Positions 1 to 13,154 are shown, counted from the first letter of the stretch. The stretch is 64,000 nucleotides of DNA from Loripinus fragilis (GCA_964019695.1 OZ026530.1:30920690-30984689), one strand, 5' to 3'. Program-made: numbers and translations. The notes: generated by a model from the sequence alone, not told the origin.

Positions 1-103
1 TAACATCAGATGATCGACCTCGCCAATATACACATGCTAAAGGAAGAAAACCTGAACAAGCATTGTAAAATACGGCAATGTGATTGTTTTTTTTTACTTT
101 GCA

Positions 104-213
104 TTCATGTTTTGTTTGTTTTGCTTGCCCAGGAAAAAGTGTGGTTAGCTGAACTTACCGTCTCGCCATGACCATAACTGTTGCCTTGGGGCATAAAGCA
201 ACAAAACAAACAA
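104..213 (+). repeat. SINE 3' tail fragment (family A)
   Basis: This is the tail of the SINE seen in full at 668-995. It shares the GTGTGGTTAGCTGAAC block and the CCATGACCATA block, and ends in an A-rich AAAGCAACAAAACAAACAAA tail. No tRNA-like head precedes it, so it is 5'-truncated. Confidence 0.6.
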
Positions 214-426
214 ATGAACACGAAGTCCTTCATCCTCTTGTACTATCAATTCACAAACTGTTGAAAATAATTTTCTCTTCCATCAAGACAACATACGACA
301 TATAGACTAACGATCCAGATCCCTCGATCTATTCCTAATCTAAAACCTCTGAGATTGTCTAGGCTGACTAGTACTTGACTTGTATCCATCTTCAGCTGCT
401 ACATTTACCAAACTGGAATACCGACA

Positions 427-522
427 GGTTGAACAATAACAACAGATAGTTAGATATGGGTTGAACAATAACAACAGATAGTTAGATATGGGTTGAACAA
501 TAACAACAGATAGTTAGATATG
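427..522. repeat. 32-bp tandem repeat, three identical copies
   Basis: Three units at 427-458, 459-490 and 491-522 are identical. Each begins GGTTGAACAATAAC and ends AGTTAGATATG. Perfect identity suggests a recent local duplication. Nothing in it looks coding. Confidence 0.9.
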
Positions 523-667
523 CGCAGGCTTCTTCATACTATGTGCAATATGCTCACAGATGGTATTAATAAATGTGCCTTTCTTACAAGATAGTGACCT
601 ATTACAATACATGAGTAATCAGAACATGTTCATGCTTTTACTTTTTTAACAAATCCTTAAATCGGGG

Positions 668-995
668 ATGATCGGGTTGCGTAGCCCAGTCTGTAACATG
701 TCTGGCAACAGATGAAAGTCTGACTGCAGATCCAGGGGTCGGGAGTTTGATCCCAGCCTGGTCCCATTCTTTTGTGGAGATTGACCATGAAATAATTTCT
801 ACGGTCATTCTCCTCCCTTCCGCTGAATCATTTAAGAAGGGATGTTGTCAGTTACAAGCGAAAGTATGTGCACAAAGTACTGGTTAACTGCTTGTTCAAG
901 CTTGCCCAGGAAAGAGTGTGGTTAGCTGAACTGACTATTCCGCCATGACCATAGCTCTTGACTTGGAACATAAAGCAACAAACAAGCAATACATT
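668..995 (+). mobile_element. tRNA-derived SINE (family A)
   Basis: A tRNA-like head contains a B-box-like GGGAGTTTGATCCC at 741-754. It is followed by a unique body (TTGTCAGTTACAAGCG near 846) and the same tail as at 104-213, ending AAAGCAACAAACAAGCAA. A second copy, split by a later insertion, lies at about 31290-32090, and a minus-strand tail lies at 31010-31107. The head is tRNA-related from its box sequences. The exact parent tRNA is not clear. Confidence 0.6.
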
Positions 996-1319
996 TGGGA
1001 TGGTCTTCTTTTTGTAGCACGAGAATATGTTAAGATATAAATTGGAGATGATCTTTTTTTTGTAGCATGAGAATATGTTGAGATACAAAATGCAGAAACT
1101 ATGTTTTTTAACAATTCGTCCATATGATTTTAAAAGCTCCCAAGCCTAAAGCCATTAAGAAGTTATTCAACAGCTCTTAGGATTCCAGGTGACTAGTTAA
1201 GGATAAATGGTTTTCAGATATATAGGAGTAGTTATAGGTTAAGGCACCCTTATGTTTAAACATCTCTGCAAGGAAAGATATTTTTAGTGTAAATACAAAT
1301 AATAATGTATTCTATTAAT

Positions 1320-4300
1320 TGTGTCGCCTGCGAAGCAAGGATGACACATAGGGATCATGACTCCGGCAGTTTTGTCGTCCTCCAGGTTGTCACATTTTTT
1401 GGTCCATTTGATAAGTCTTGACGGGATACATCAATTTCAATTAAACTTTACATCAAACATTATAATTATACAGGTCAAGTTCGGTAAGGGGGTAATCCGC
1501 AAAATTTTTTCTCATTTATGGCCCTTTTTTGACTTAGATTTAGGCTAAAGTGTCCATTTATGGTTTACAATCAACAACTTTTGAAGGGATGTAACAATTT
1601 CTTTCAAATTTTACAGAAGGGTTAAGCATAATAAAACACAGGTCAAGTTCGATTTGGAGGTCATTCACAAATTTTTACTGAGTAATGGCCCTTTTTGACT
1701 TAAGTTAAGGCTAATGCAAAAGATACATTGGCTATTTTGTGGAATAGACTTCACATTTCTCCAAAACTATAATAATCTGACAACCTCTCAATGTAGGCCA
1801 TGATAACTGAGTGCCTGTAGATAAGCATGACAGTGATTAAAGTTTAACCCTGACCCCTTAGGTTGGGTCAAAGGTCAAATATTTAAAGTTCGCAATAACA
1901 ATAAGTTGTCAATATCTTTTACTGAAATTTCGCCTGCAGACAGAAGTACAATAAATATGAAACGTATCAAACATGATTTTCTGATCCAAGGCTTCTGGCC
2001 TCATATCCCCATACCCCCCACCCTGGGGATGAGGTCAATAGGTCAAAATTCCACTTTTTCAGAACATTGTCATGTTGCATATCAAATTAAAGAGAATCAC
2101 TAATGCAGCCAAAGTGTATAAAATATTTTGCCCGCAGACCCCCCACCCTCCGATGGGTTCAATAGGTCAAAATTCCACTTTTTTCAGAACATGGTCATGT
2201 TGCATATCAAATTTAAGAGAATCACAAATGCAGCAAAATCGTACCAAATATTTTGCCTGCAGACCCCCTAGCCCCCCCCCCCCCTCCAACCCTTGGGATG
2301 GGGTCAATAGGTCAAAATTCCCATTTTTCAGAATATGGTCACGCTGCATATCAAATTTAATAGATTCACGATTGCAGCAACACAGTACCAAATATTAACC
2401 TGCAGACCCCCAACCCCCAGATGCCCCCTTTCCCACCCCTCCAACCATTTGGATGGGGTCAATTGGTCTAAATTCGACTTTTTAAGAACATGGTCATGTT
2501 GCATATCAGATTGAAGAGAACAAGAATGTAGCAACATGCTAAAAATACATTGCCTGCAGACCCACCCCCCTCCCGACCCTGGGGGTGTGGTCAATAGGTC
2601 AAAATTCAACTTTCCAGAGCATGGTCATGTTGCATATCAAATTAAAGAGAATCACTAATGCAGCCACATGGTATAAAATATATTGCCCGCTGACCCCTCC
2701 CCCCACCCGACACTGGGGATGGGGTCAATAGGTCAAAATTCCCATTTTTTTAGAATATGGTCATGCTGCATATCCAATTTAATAGATTCACGATTGCAGC
2801 AACAGGGTACCAAAAATTTTGGCTGCAGACCCCCCAAACCCCGCGTCCCTGCGGGGTGGGGTCATAAGGTCAAAATTCAACTTTTTCAGAACATGGTCAT
2901 GTTGCATATCAATTTGAAGAGAATCATGAATGCACTAACATGGCAGCAAATATGTTTTGGCCCCAAATCCCCATACCCCCCCCCCCTGGGGATGAGGTCA
3001 ATAGGTCAAAATCCCACTTTTTCAGAACATGGTTATGTTGCATATTAAATTAAATGGAATGAACATGGTAGCAATTAAAATGCCCGCAGACCCCACCCCC
3101 CAACCTGACTTTAGTGTCAAAAGGCCAAAATTCAACTTTTTCAGAATAGGGTCATGTTGCATATCAAATTAAAGTGAATCACGAAATATAGCAACATTGT
3201 AGCAAAAATTTTGCCCGCAGACCCCCCACCCACCTGACACTGGGGAGGTGGTCAATAGGTCAATATTCCATTTTAAAGAACATTGTCATGTCGCATATAA
3301 TATTTAAGAGAATCACAATTGCAGCAACGCAGTACCAAATTTCTGCCTGCATACCCCCCGCCCCTGGTCCTGGGGATGGGGTCAATAGGTAAAAATTCAA
3401 CTTTTTTAAAACATGGTCACGTTGCATATCAAATTAAAGAGAATCACGAATGCACTTACATGGTAGCAAATATTTTGCCCACAGACCCCCAAGCCAATTG
3501 ACCTTAGGGTCAAAAGGTCAAAATTCATCTTTTTCAGAACGTGGTCATGTTGGATATGAAATTTATACGATTCACAAAGTGTAGCAGCAAGGTAGCAAAT
3601 ATTTTGCCCTCAGGCCCCCTGATCCTAGGGGTCAAAAGCTCAAAATTCAACTTTTTCAGAACAATGTCATGTTGAATATCAAATCAAAGGGAATCACGAA
3701 TGCAGCAACATGGTAGTTAATGTTTTGCCTGCAGACCCCCCATGACCATTGGGATGGGTTAATAGCTCAAAAGTCAACATTTTCAGAAAATGGTCATGTT
3801 GCATATCAAACTATAAGGAATCACACAATTTTGCTGCAGACCTCCCCCCCTCCCCTCCCCACACCCTGACCCTGGGATTGGGGTCAAAAATTCAAAGAAC
3901 CATTTTCAGAATATGGTCAAGATGCATATCAAATTAAAGGTAATCAAGAGTGCAGCAACATGGTAGCAAATGTTTCGCCTGCAGCCCCCCACAGCCACCC
4001 AAGGGAATGTGGTCAATATGTCAAAATTCAACTTTGTCAGAACATGTTCTTGTTGCATATCAAATTAAATGGAATCAGAAAATGTAGCAACAGGGTAGCA
4101 AATATTTTGCTCGCAGACTCTCCCCCTGACCTTAGGGGTATACAGGTCAAAATTCGACTTTTTCAGAACATGGTCATGTTGCATATCAAATTAAATGGAA
4201 TCATGAAAAATAACATATATTTTGCCCACAGACCCCCCTAACACTTGACCTTTGGGTCAAAGGTCAAATTCAACCTTTTCAAAACATCATCATGCATATC

Positions 4301-5124
4301 AAATTTATTGGAATCACAAAATGTAGCAATAAGGTAGCAAATATTTTGCCCACAGGAACCACTGATCATAGGGGTCAAAAGGTCAAAATTCAACTTTTTT
4401 CAGAACAATGTCATGTTGCATATCAAGTTATGGGACTCGCGATTGCAGCAACATGATAGCAAATGTTTTGCCTGCAGATATCACCTCCCGGACCCTGGGG
4501 ATGGGGTAAATAGCTCAAAAGTCAACTTTTTCAGAATATGGTAATGTTGCATATGAAGTTAAAGGAAATCAGGAATGCAGCAACATGGTAGCAAATATTT
4601 TGTCCGCAGCCCCCCCCCCCCCCCATGACCCTAGGGAATTAGGGCAATAGGTCAAAATTCATTTTTTCAGAAAAAGGTTGTTAATACAAAACTTCAAATC
4701 TTCAGAACATGGTCATGTTATAATACCCAATTAAAGGGAGTCACGAATGCAGCAACATTGTAGCAAATATTTTGCACACACACACACATCCTCACCCTGG
4801 GGATGGGGTCAATAGGTCAAAAGTCAACTTTTTCAGAACATGATCATGTTTCCTATCAAATTAAAAGGAATTGCGAAATGCAGCAACATGGTCGCAACAT
4901 GGTTGAAATTGTACAGGTTATATTATTTTTATTGAACTATTCACTGAAAACTAGTTGATAGGCTTTTAACTTTGATCTGTATTATACCCAAGGTGAACTA
5001 AGGGGTTGGAGAAGTGTGTTTTATGTTTTGTGATTTATAAATTTCTCTAAAATAAACCTTCGCTGGGGATAAAAAAAAATCGACAAATTTGCCTTATTTG
5101 ACTCCTGTTTTGCCAGGTGACACA
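1320..5124. mobile_element. Putative inverted-repeat element carrying a tandem array
   Basis: The left end TGTGTCGCCTGCG (1320-1332) and the reverse complement of the right end TGTGTCACCTGGC (5112-5124) match at 10 of 13 positions. Between them lie about 650 bp of unique sequence and then the long tandem array. No transposase reading frame is visible, so it would be non-autonomous. The short imperfect ends make the boundaries tentative. Confidence 0.4.
1985..4905. repeat. Degenerate tandem array, about 22 units of 105-150 bp
   Basis: Each unit carries CATGTTGCATATCAAATT, then a block like GCAGCAACATGGTAGCAAAT, then TTTTGCC(T/C)GCAGACCCCCC, a C-rich run, a CTGGGGATGGGGTCAATAGG-like block and a CAAAATTCAACTTTTTCAGA-like block. 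Unit length varies mostly by loss in the C-rich part. Short open frames in this stretch arise from the repeat and are not genes. Stray units occur at 8222-8335 (plus) and 34505-34735 (minus). Confidence 0.9.
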
Positions 5125-5173
5125 TCAGATTCTCGGAATTCTAGTTTATAATAGCCCATACTTTTTCTTTCAG

Positions 5174-5902
5174 ACAAGCAAATTACTGATGTTTATGAAG
5201 AGCTTTTGTACTTTCTACCATCTGTTGTTTGCCTCGAAGTTAATATTGATTACTTAATGAGGTTAAATCAAGAACCAAAGGAGTTCATCGTTCTTTTAGA
5301 AAATCTGGAAACGCTGATTTTAAGTCATATGGGTTTCTTCTCTAGTCATGGTAGCAAAGACACAAGACTAACGGTCATAGGAGCAGAAAGAATTTCAGGA
5401 ATACTAAGAAAATTATGCAAATCCAAAAATCTGAAAGCAGTCTGCTTTGAATGTGACACATGTTATAACGGGTATGAATGGGAAAGAGAAAATGTAAGTC
5501 TTGTGCTGAACTTTCTTGATATGGATAATACAGAAGCTGAACTAGATAAAGCAATTTGTTTAGATGGCAAGGGACAGTTTGAAAGTGATGAAGAATTAGT
5601 AACTGAAAGACATGGTATTTGGTACGATGCTTCAAGTATAGCTGCCGAAAATAAATGTCATAAAGTCGATGAAACATGGACTGACTTCACAAAGATTTTG
5701 ACAACCATAGATCATGCAAGGAAACGGTGCCATGTGACCAAATCAAGTGAAGAACACACACAAGAAAGTGCAGCTGGGAATATAGAATCAGTGTCTCTAT
5801 GTGTCAATTGTTTTCTTCATTTTGGAAAATACTTGCCTCATTGTAAAACAGTAAGAAGATTGGCATTGAAAGGATCTGTGGTCAAAAATACGCTAATTGA
5901 AG
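5174..5902 (+). CDS. Leucine-rich-repeat protein gene, exon 1 visible in window
   Basis: This is an internal exon of 729 bp encoding 243 residues. A polypyrimidine acceptor (TTTTTCTTTCAG) precedes it and an AG|GTATGT donor follows at 5902/5903. It enters and leaves in phase 1. The open frame has LRR-like strands, such as LENLETLILSHMGF at about residues 42-55, and a Cys-containing stretch (VCFECDTCYNG). No membrane segment is visible. The downstream exons on the same strand encode clearer LRRs of the ribonuclease-inhibitor type, as found in NLR immune receptors, so this is probably the pre-LRR or early LRR part of the same protein. No NACHT or death-fold domain is visible in the window, so an NLR identity is only an inference. 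The next recognised exon has a different phase, so at least one exon between them is probably missing. Confidence 0.6.
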
Positions 5903-6725
5903 GTATGTAATGGTTATGTTTTATTTTACCTCATCACAAAACAAGATTAACTTTAAAAATCTTCTCTTCTGAATAGATTTCAAATTAATTTAGCAGAAAT
6001 GGTCATTTGGTAAACCTCTACAAAAATAGCTAAAGTCTGATCCGTCGGAAATAATGTCTGCCAAGGGCCTGACCATTTTTGTTTATGCACATTTAATGAC
6101 TGACGTTAAAAGAGCAAATCTGTGAAACCAATTTTTATTTATGTCTGGAAAAGAAAAGAATACCATGAATTGGAGTGTATTTTAAAAGTGTTTAGTTGCT
6201 AGTTACTCATAAAAATGCAATCCAGATACATTAAATTTAAAGGAATAAAAGGTACCCTTTATGAAATAGTGTTCCCAGTGTGATGTTACAAAATGTTATC
6301 AGTGAGCATTTTCCTACTTCTCAATCTAAAGAAAGATAAGAAGCATTTCTAGTTTGGCTGAAATTTTTCCTTAGTAAACATCTACAAAAATTGCTAAAAC
6401 AAAGTTTGTCAAAACATGGTCATCATGGGGTGGCTGTATGAATTTTTTTTTCACAAATTACCACTTTCTTATACTGGGCATTGTCGCGTACATTGTGTCT
6501 TCATATGGGTCTTTAATGGCTAACAATTTATGCATAGGGAAGTCAATTTGAATCACAGCTTTCACGCTTGTCATCTGACGCTTGGTACACACAATGTAGA
6601 CACATTGAACAGTAGCATAAGGAGGTTGATGCATTAGAATGCTTGTTTACAAACTGGCAGCATCTTGAACATATTATCAATCTGTGTCTACAGATGTTTC
6701 GTTTCGCTGACCTTTACCGTGCACA

Positions 6726-6926
6726 GGGAGCGCAGTGGCTCAGTGGTAGAGTGCTTGACTCGAGACCGAAGGGTAGCGGGTTCGAGCCTCACCGGCGTCA
6801 CTGCGTTGTGGTCCTTGAGCAAGACACATTTATCCTAGCTTAGTACTGGTTAAACCCAGGAAGAACCGTCCCGCATAACTGAAAGATTGTTGAGTGGACG
6901 TAAAGAATTAAATCAAACAAACAAAC
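6726..6926 (+). mobile_element. tRNA-derived SINE (family B)
   Basis: The head has an A box (TGGCTCAGTGG) and a B box (GGGTTCGAGCC) in tRNA-like spacing. The body follows with CTTGAGCAAGACACATTTAT and the tail ends GTAAAGAATTAAATCAAACA, then AACAAAC. A close copy lies on the minus strand at 46878-47086. The tail resembles that of family A in its (CAAA)n ending, typical of SINEs that share a LINE partner. Confidence 0.75.
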
Positions 6927-8221
6927 TTTACCGTGCAGGGATGGGGGCAGCTTGTACTTAATTATCTTTTCTTGTTGACACATGTTTTTACATTTAAAAC
7001 AACATGTGTGATAGAGAGCATACAATAAAAATCTAGATTTAAAAGAGCTTATTATCGTCTGTCAGTCCATTATTCCCAATAAAATTGCTAAGCACGCAAC
7101 AGGTGACATATGATCCAGGGGTCAGTTTTTTAGCCTGTAGACATCATTTTACCAGATCTTTCTGTAAAAAGTTAACGATGAAATCATAATTGATTGCAAC
7201 ATAGCTACACATGTCAGGTTAATGGCCTTTCACCATCACTAACCTCACTCACGTTTTATGCTGTAAAAATCCATGCAAATGGGTTCATAAAGTTTTTATC
7301 ATTTCTTGGTTATATTTTCAGTGTTTTAAGTTGAATTTTCAGAGAAAATAAATAAATTGGGTCACTGTCCAGGAAATGAGATCAAAGTGCTACCTGAATT
7401 GCTATAGGCTGTTGATTATAATCACTCCTGAAAGGAAGGAAGTAGATTTTACAGCTCTGACAGTTAATATGCCAATCAGTGATCTCAAACTGATAATAGA
7501 CACTAGTCACAGTGATCTCAACTGATATGGCAACTTTAATGTCTATATTCTTAGCAATCAGAGTACCTTTGATGATCATATCCTGAGCAGTGAGAAGTGT
7601 CAAAGAGATTGTTACAATTTAGTGATTTATGTGATAAGAACACATGCCTATATAAACTCTAGCAGTGACAATTTGATAACATTAACAGACAGAATATATT
7701 TGGAATCAGTAACGTTTTAGTGAACTCAGGCTGGATATTGCCGTCTGAACAGATAATCATTTATTAAATTAAGTGTAGATTTCTTCACTGACTTTCTGTA
7801 AAAATCGGACTTGCCGTTTACCATAGAAGTGAATTCTGGAATGTATACAAAGGATTTTTTCTAAGTTTTATAGTTGGAAAACAGCTATTAAAAAGGATTT
7901 ACCTTTTTAGTCTGAAATCTAATAGTTTCATAGGACTTAATTTAGTGGTATTGTCGTTAAATGTTTACTTAAAGAAATAACTTATTAAATAGTTAAACCA
8001 TCTACCAGTGTTCCGCATTCAATTTTATAAATAACAATTCCAAACGTTTGTGCACCAAAATTCTCGTGCATAATACACGTATGATCCTCTATATATCTTA
8101 AGAAGCAGCCAATATTTAGCTAGAAATATCAACCAAAGATAAATGGCAGAAAACATCTTCTGACCTTAGTGGCCCTAAATCATTTGCCACCAACAAGCAA
8201 CCATTTATAACTTGAGATAAC

Positions 8222-8335
8222 ATGCAAGCAAATATTTTGCCCTTACACATATACTCAACCCCTGGAGTGGGTTTAAAGGTCAAACCATTTTTTTCTAAAA
8301 GTAGTCATATTTCATATCAAATGAACTGAAAGGGT
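8222..8335 (+). repeat. Isolated unit of the 1985-4905 tandem repeat
   Basis: It contains AAGCAAATATTTTGCCC, an AACCCCTGGAGTGGG-like block, AAAGGTCAAACC and ATTTCATATCAAATGAA in the same order as the array units, but diverged. Confidence 0.6.
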
Positions 8336-9116
8336 GGCCATGCACATACCATGTTGTCTATACCATGGGAGGGATTGGGGGGGTGTAAGAGTGTCTTTAA
8401 CCTGCTAGGAGACTCATTACGACATGACCTTGTTAGTTTCTTTCTTAAAACATTCAGCACATATGTAAGCATTGCTTTAGATTGAAGCAATCAAGTAAAC
8501 AAAAGTTTAGTATGTTAATGATACAAGTGTACAGTTTGTTATGATACTAAACCAGGCCTATACCTCTGCCTCCACACACTTCCCAAAGTCTGTTGTAGGA
8601 AGTAGTCAAGGGATAGAAAAACATAAAATTGAAGAAATTTAGGGTACCTGTTGATAATAAATACATATTTGCTTTTTGTTTGACTTTCAGGTTTAGGTTC
8701 TGAGATTTTAATCCAAATTTCATGCCAACAGACAACACACCTGAAACTGCAAGAGATAATATGTGACAACTTGGTAGCTAGAATCTTGTATATCTTTCAT
8801 GAATATTACAGGTATAATATTTGAAACGTGTACAAGTTGTGCCACTTTTAATATTAATTAAGTGATTGATGTGTAAGTATGTTATTTTATAATTGTGTAT
8901 TCCACATAAATTTGCTATGTCACAGATATTACATGGGATTCTGTTGTGTGTACACATGTATTTGGGGTGCTGTGTGATTCCATATGCATTTTGGTAAAAT
9001 CTGAAAGATATATTTTTTTGTAGAAAAATGTATTCTGATTAGTTGTTCACTCATTTGACATTTAAGAAATTTAATGAATATGCCATTTACTCTACTCTGT
9101 ATCTGGTATATCCAAA

Positions 9117-9186
9117 GTAAGAAAGGGGACAAAAATCAGGAATCAATACAATCAAATAACACACCTGACCCAGGATACCACAAAGT
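9117..9186. repeat. Interspersed repeat shared with 22138-22206
   Basis: The blocks AATCAATACAATCAAATAAC and ACACCTGACCCAGGATACCA recur in the same order at 22138-22206. The full extent of the family cannot be judged from two copies. Confidence 0.55.
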
Positions 9187-9914
9187 TTCTTTGAAATATC
9201 AGTATTTTCGAAACATCTGAGTTCCAATTATGAAGTTTTTTGCTGAAATGTTATATGTATGCCAATGTAAGTCACATTGCATTTAGACTATTCAACAACT
9301 AGGAAACAGAATTTAAAAAAATCCTTAATTACTTTTCTGAATCCTTGTTTTGCAGTCAGAAATGAAATAGAAGTTCAGAACATTTTGTCAAAGTCATTTC
9401 AAACAGGCTGGTCATATTATCCGTCGTGGGATCCCCTTAGGGACATTCTCTTCAATGCAATTCCAACCCATAAAAATATGTTTTAAAAGAGAAAGTGTAT
9501 TTTACATCACATAAACCATCTGTGGATCAATGTACTTTTCTTTAAAGTTTTATACAATTGAGTCAGGGGGGTCCATTGTGTATATTGAGTCATAGCAGGT
9601 TAAATTCTTCAAAATTATATGATATATCTTCTCTGAAGTTACTTTGTTTCTAAGTGATTAGTACAGAACCATATGAAATGCTGGTCTCTCTGGCATTCCA
9701 TGTGGCTCTTCACATTTTTTGTTATATCATCAATTGTTGCATTTATGTGCCATACTTACTTACATTTAATTGATAAAAATTAATCGTTTAAGGAAGGAGG
9801 ATAGCTTCAGTGAACCTATGGAGTTGTTGGATCTACAAGGTGTGCAAGATGAAGGTGAAGAAAGATATCCTGTGTTTGAAGGTAATATCTATGACAGACA
9901 TGGGGCGAATTACT

Positions 9915-10060
9915 TTGGAAAGTAATGCATTGAATTGGCATTACTTGCAAAAAATGTGCATTGAATTAGCATTACCATTACTTGATTTTGAAAAAGTAAT
10001 GCATTGAATTAGCATTATTTAAGAAAGTAATGCATTGAATTAAGCATTACTTTCATTGAA
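9915..10060. repeat. AAGTAATGCATTGAATTAGC repeat cluster, left copy
   Basis: Four imperfect copies of a 24-bp unit built on GTAATGCATTGAATTAGCAT lie close together. The unit is partly self-complementary (TAATGC...GCATTA). A similar cluster lies at 13155-13290, about 3.1 kb downstream. Confidence 0.8.
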
Positions 10061-10241
10061 GTGAAACAGAATCCTCAGATACTTTTAACTCTGCACAATT
10101 TTGATACATTGAGCTAAATGTGTGCATACCGTAAACATGTGAATTCCACATATAGATATTTTTTATATATAAATATTTCAAATGAGCCACAGGTTACAAT
10201 ATGTACACTTTTTGTAGTGATTTTGTATTCTTGTCAGTAAT

Positions 10242-10282
10242 AGCAACCAACCAACGAGTTGTTGCCGCGAGGGTTGGTTGCT
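10242..10282. repeat. Small perfect hairpin
   Basis: AGCAACCAACC (10242-10252) is the exact reverse complement of GGTTGGTTGCT (10272-10282), with a 19-nt loop. No element boundary is evident around it. Confidence 0.6.
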
Positions 10283-10687
10283 GTTACGATTAGAGGCTCT
10301 GTTCTGTTCTATTCATCTGCTATATGAAGGCCTGATTTCCGTTCTGTCAACCTAGAGTTCCGGTATCTATACGGAGTCGATGCGATCGAACTAAAAACCT
10401 TATTCTACCGTTGAAAAATGTGCCGTAATCATCATGAACATTGAAAAAATACAAAAAGTAAACGTGAATCCCGAAGACGCTAGTTTTGTAGATATTTAAG
10501 TTGTATTTTAGCCCAGAGACTTGGGGATTTTTTTCGATCAGCAGGGGCTTGAACGTTAACGAAAGCTCTTTCAAGCAAGCGGCTGTGTGATCCCTATGAC
10601 GTGACGTCACAATACTTCTAACGTTACGTCACGACGTAACGCCAACTGACACGTGCATCGTCGCGCCTTTGAAAGAGGCAGTGACAT

Positions 10688-10865
10688 GAGATTTCCAACA
10701 ATGTGATATGTGCGACCAACAAAGACCCAGATCAGCCTGCGCATACACGCAGTCTGATCAGAGCCTTTGCTAGTCGCTTGAATTCTATATGCGTGTTATG
10801 CTATTGACTGAACATCACAGGATCGTCTGAGTCTACACTAACTTGTCAAGCCGTGTCCCTTTTTC
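10688..10865 (+). mobile_element. MITE-like repeat, CTGATCAG core, type 1
   Basis: The left part, TGAGATTTCCAACAATGTG, and the core, CGCAGTCTGATCAGAGCC, are shared with 22868-23110, 45393-45545 and the fragment at 19020-19175. The right part (GACTGAACATCA) is also shared. The family is non-coding and about 180-240 bp long. Confidence 0.65.
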
Positions 10866-10989
10866 TCCTTTTGGCTTATTTTTCTTTGAGCATACCTCTG
10901 ATGCGACAATACCAAACGTTGCGCATGTCATAAATAGACCTTGCCAAGGTGTTAAAACAAGCAATCACAGAAATATGGGTTATTGGTTG

Positions 10990-11225
10990 CGTCGCGAGAA
11001 AACCTAAGGCAGTTGCATTTCAACAACAAAGGCGCAGACCAGCCTACGCGGACACGCAGTCTGATCAGCGACTTTGTTGTCCAATCTCTGGAAAGTATGA
11101 TTGATAAAATTGCTATGCACACACAATTTCAGCATTCTAGCTAATCTCTGTAACTGAGTAGGTTGGTTTGAGGCTTGCATGGTCGAAAACCCCAAAAACA
11201 GGTTTTCTCATGTTGAGACTCATTT
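10990..11225. mobile_element. MITE, CTGATCAG core, type 2
   Basis: The ends are inverted: CGCGAGAAAACCT on the left and AACAGGTTTTCTCATGTTGA on the right. The core ACACGCAGTCTGATCAGC sits inside. Related copies lie at 22555-22805 and 24197-24425. It is non-coding. Confidence 0.65.
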
Positions 11226-11605
11226 ATCAAAGCCATGGTAATTTCTGTGATCCAGTTTTGTTTTGCTTTTTTTCTTATTATTATTATTCAAAAGTAAAAC
11301 GTTGTGAAGTCATACACTGTATAATATCATGTCTAATCCGTTAAGGATTATACAAGTACTGCTTGTTCCAATTTAGCCCAAGAGTTTTCGGTTCCCTCAA
11401 CGGTCATTTGCCGTAAAGAAGCCCGGACCCCGGGTCTGGACCATGTGTACAGAGAAGTGTTTTGCCGTCTTGGTTCGACATTAGGGCCTGGCTTCATTAC
11501 GATGAAGCCAAAGATCGCACGTTTTGTCAACAACAAGGGAAGTCGTCAAGGAAAGTTGCGCAGCCAAAATCTAGATGAAGCCTGCTTGAAAAGACGCTAT
11601 TACAT

Positions 11606-11726
11606 CGGGTAGGCGGCAATCAAAAACGCCAATACTATCGAGGAACGTAGATCAAAAATCGATAGAAACAGAGTTTTCGATTGCCATTTGTCGCAACGGA
11701 TAGCGTTTTCGATTGCCGCCTACCCG
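11606..11726. repeat. Foldback repeat with 24-bp arms
   Basis: The left arm 11606-11629 (starts CGGGTAGGCGGCAATC) and the right arm 11703-11726 (ends GATTGCCGCCTACCCG) match at 23 of 24 positions as inverted repeats, around a 73-bp spacer. It may be a small MITE. No second copy was noticed in the window. Confidence 0.75.
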
Positions 11727-13154
11727 GTGTGGCTATAGTGTATATCTTTACGAAACCACGACCCATGGATCAGTGCTAAAAGTCCTCTGACAAAAGCCTG
11801 CGGAGACATGTCAAAGTAATGTGCTGACGAAAAAGATGAAAATCGTAACTGTCTAAAAAGGATTTTGTTCTGCATTCGGTTTCTCACTCCACAAGGAATT
11901 TCTTTTCTGGCAAAAAAAACATGATCCAAAACGACTGCAATCTAGTCCCAAACGCATTAAAACACATTAAACGACCATAGAAACGCTCAAAATTAAAACA
12001 AATATCGGGGGAGACCCCTAAAGGTATGGTGGAATGATTACCCATTCGTGCTCTCCGCCCTTTCGTGTCTTCGGCACTCGATGGTTTCCTCCGTCGGACC
12101 ACTTTGAAATACACAGTGACGACCCTGAGTCTGAGCTGACCTCAAGGCGCTTAGAACTGTATGTGAAGTTTTCTTGTTCTTTTGTCACTTTCCCATAAGG
12201 TGTTCTGGGTCAGGTGTGGTAATAATTGTATCGATTCCTCACATTTGCCTTCTTCCTTACTATTTATACTAACACGAGTACCGAATCAAAAGAAATACCG
12301 TTTACTGTGCTATCCTCTCTGATCAAATAGTGGTTGGTTGCCCATTAGGTGTGCCTATTACATATTATTTGTTGGAAGTTCATAATTTTTGAAAATTGGA
12401 GGAAATAACACTCAGATGTAGCAACCCCAGATCTTTTATCAAGTGATCATATTTCATTGTGTATTATTATCATACAACTGGGAAGCTCTCCAAAATAGTT
12501 TCTTATTTGGAAGTATATTTTATAGGAGGAAACTTATTAACATTTTGAGTCTCTTGACTGGATTATCCAATCAACAAAGCGCAGGCTGTTGCTAAATCTT
12601 TTTAATTTTTGACTCCAATATATTTACCCTGTGACTCAACTGACCACAGAAACACACTGTTAGTGTCAGTGGTCAAGCGTCAAAAAATATGAAAAGAACA
12701 ATCAAGTGATAATTACCCCTATTGTGATCAAAATATTTGTTTCTTTGTAATTGATATTGGATTGTAACAAAGGTCACACCATTTTAAAGCTCATTTAATT
12801 AGCTTTTAAATGATTAAGATAAAAAAAAACATTTGACTTAAATAAAGTGGGTTAAAATACCTTACATTTCAACACTTCCCAGCTGCATTTTCACTATTCA
12901 AGGTTCACCTGGGATTGCCAGTGACTGTAGACTGTTTCCCTTAAGTAATATAAAATCAAAGCCTTTACTTGCAAGTTTCACAATTCATTTTGCATGTTCC
13001 TTAGTAGAATAACAGTCTTTTCAAGCAGGTTGAAAAAACTGTGAATGGAAAAAACTTACGGAAACACAGAAACACATCATTTTGTTGTGTTTCTCGTTTC
13101 TCTATTGTGCAGTCTGTACAAACGCAGTATTGATGGCATCATTTCTGATAGCCA

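Noticed and set aside
427..522. CRISPR-like direct repeats
   Set aside because: The three units are contiguous with no spacers, and the genome is eukaryotic.
9355..9486. Possible exon after a TTTTGCAG acceptor (VRNEIEVQNILSKSF)
   Set aside because: The entry phase fits exon 1, but no consensus donor follows before the stop.
9805..9881. Exon-like stretch reading EDSFSEPMELLDLQGVQDEG before a GAAG|GTAATA donor
   Set aside because: It looks protein-like, but none of its possible acceptors gives a phase that fits exon 1 (phase 1). The acceptor has no good pyrimidine tract.
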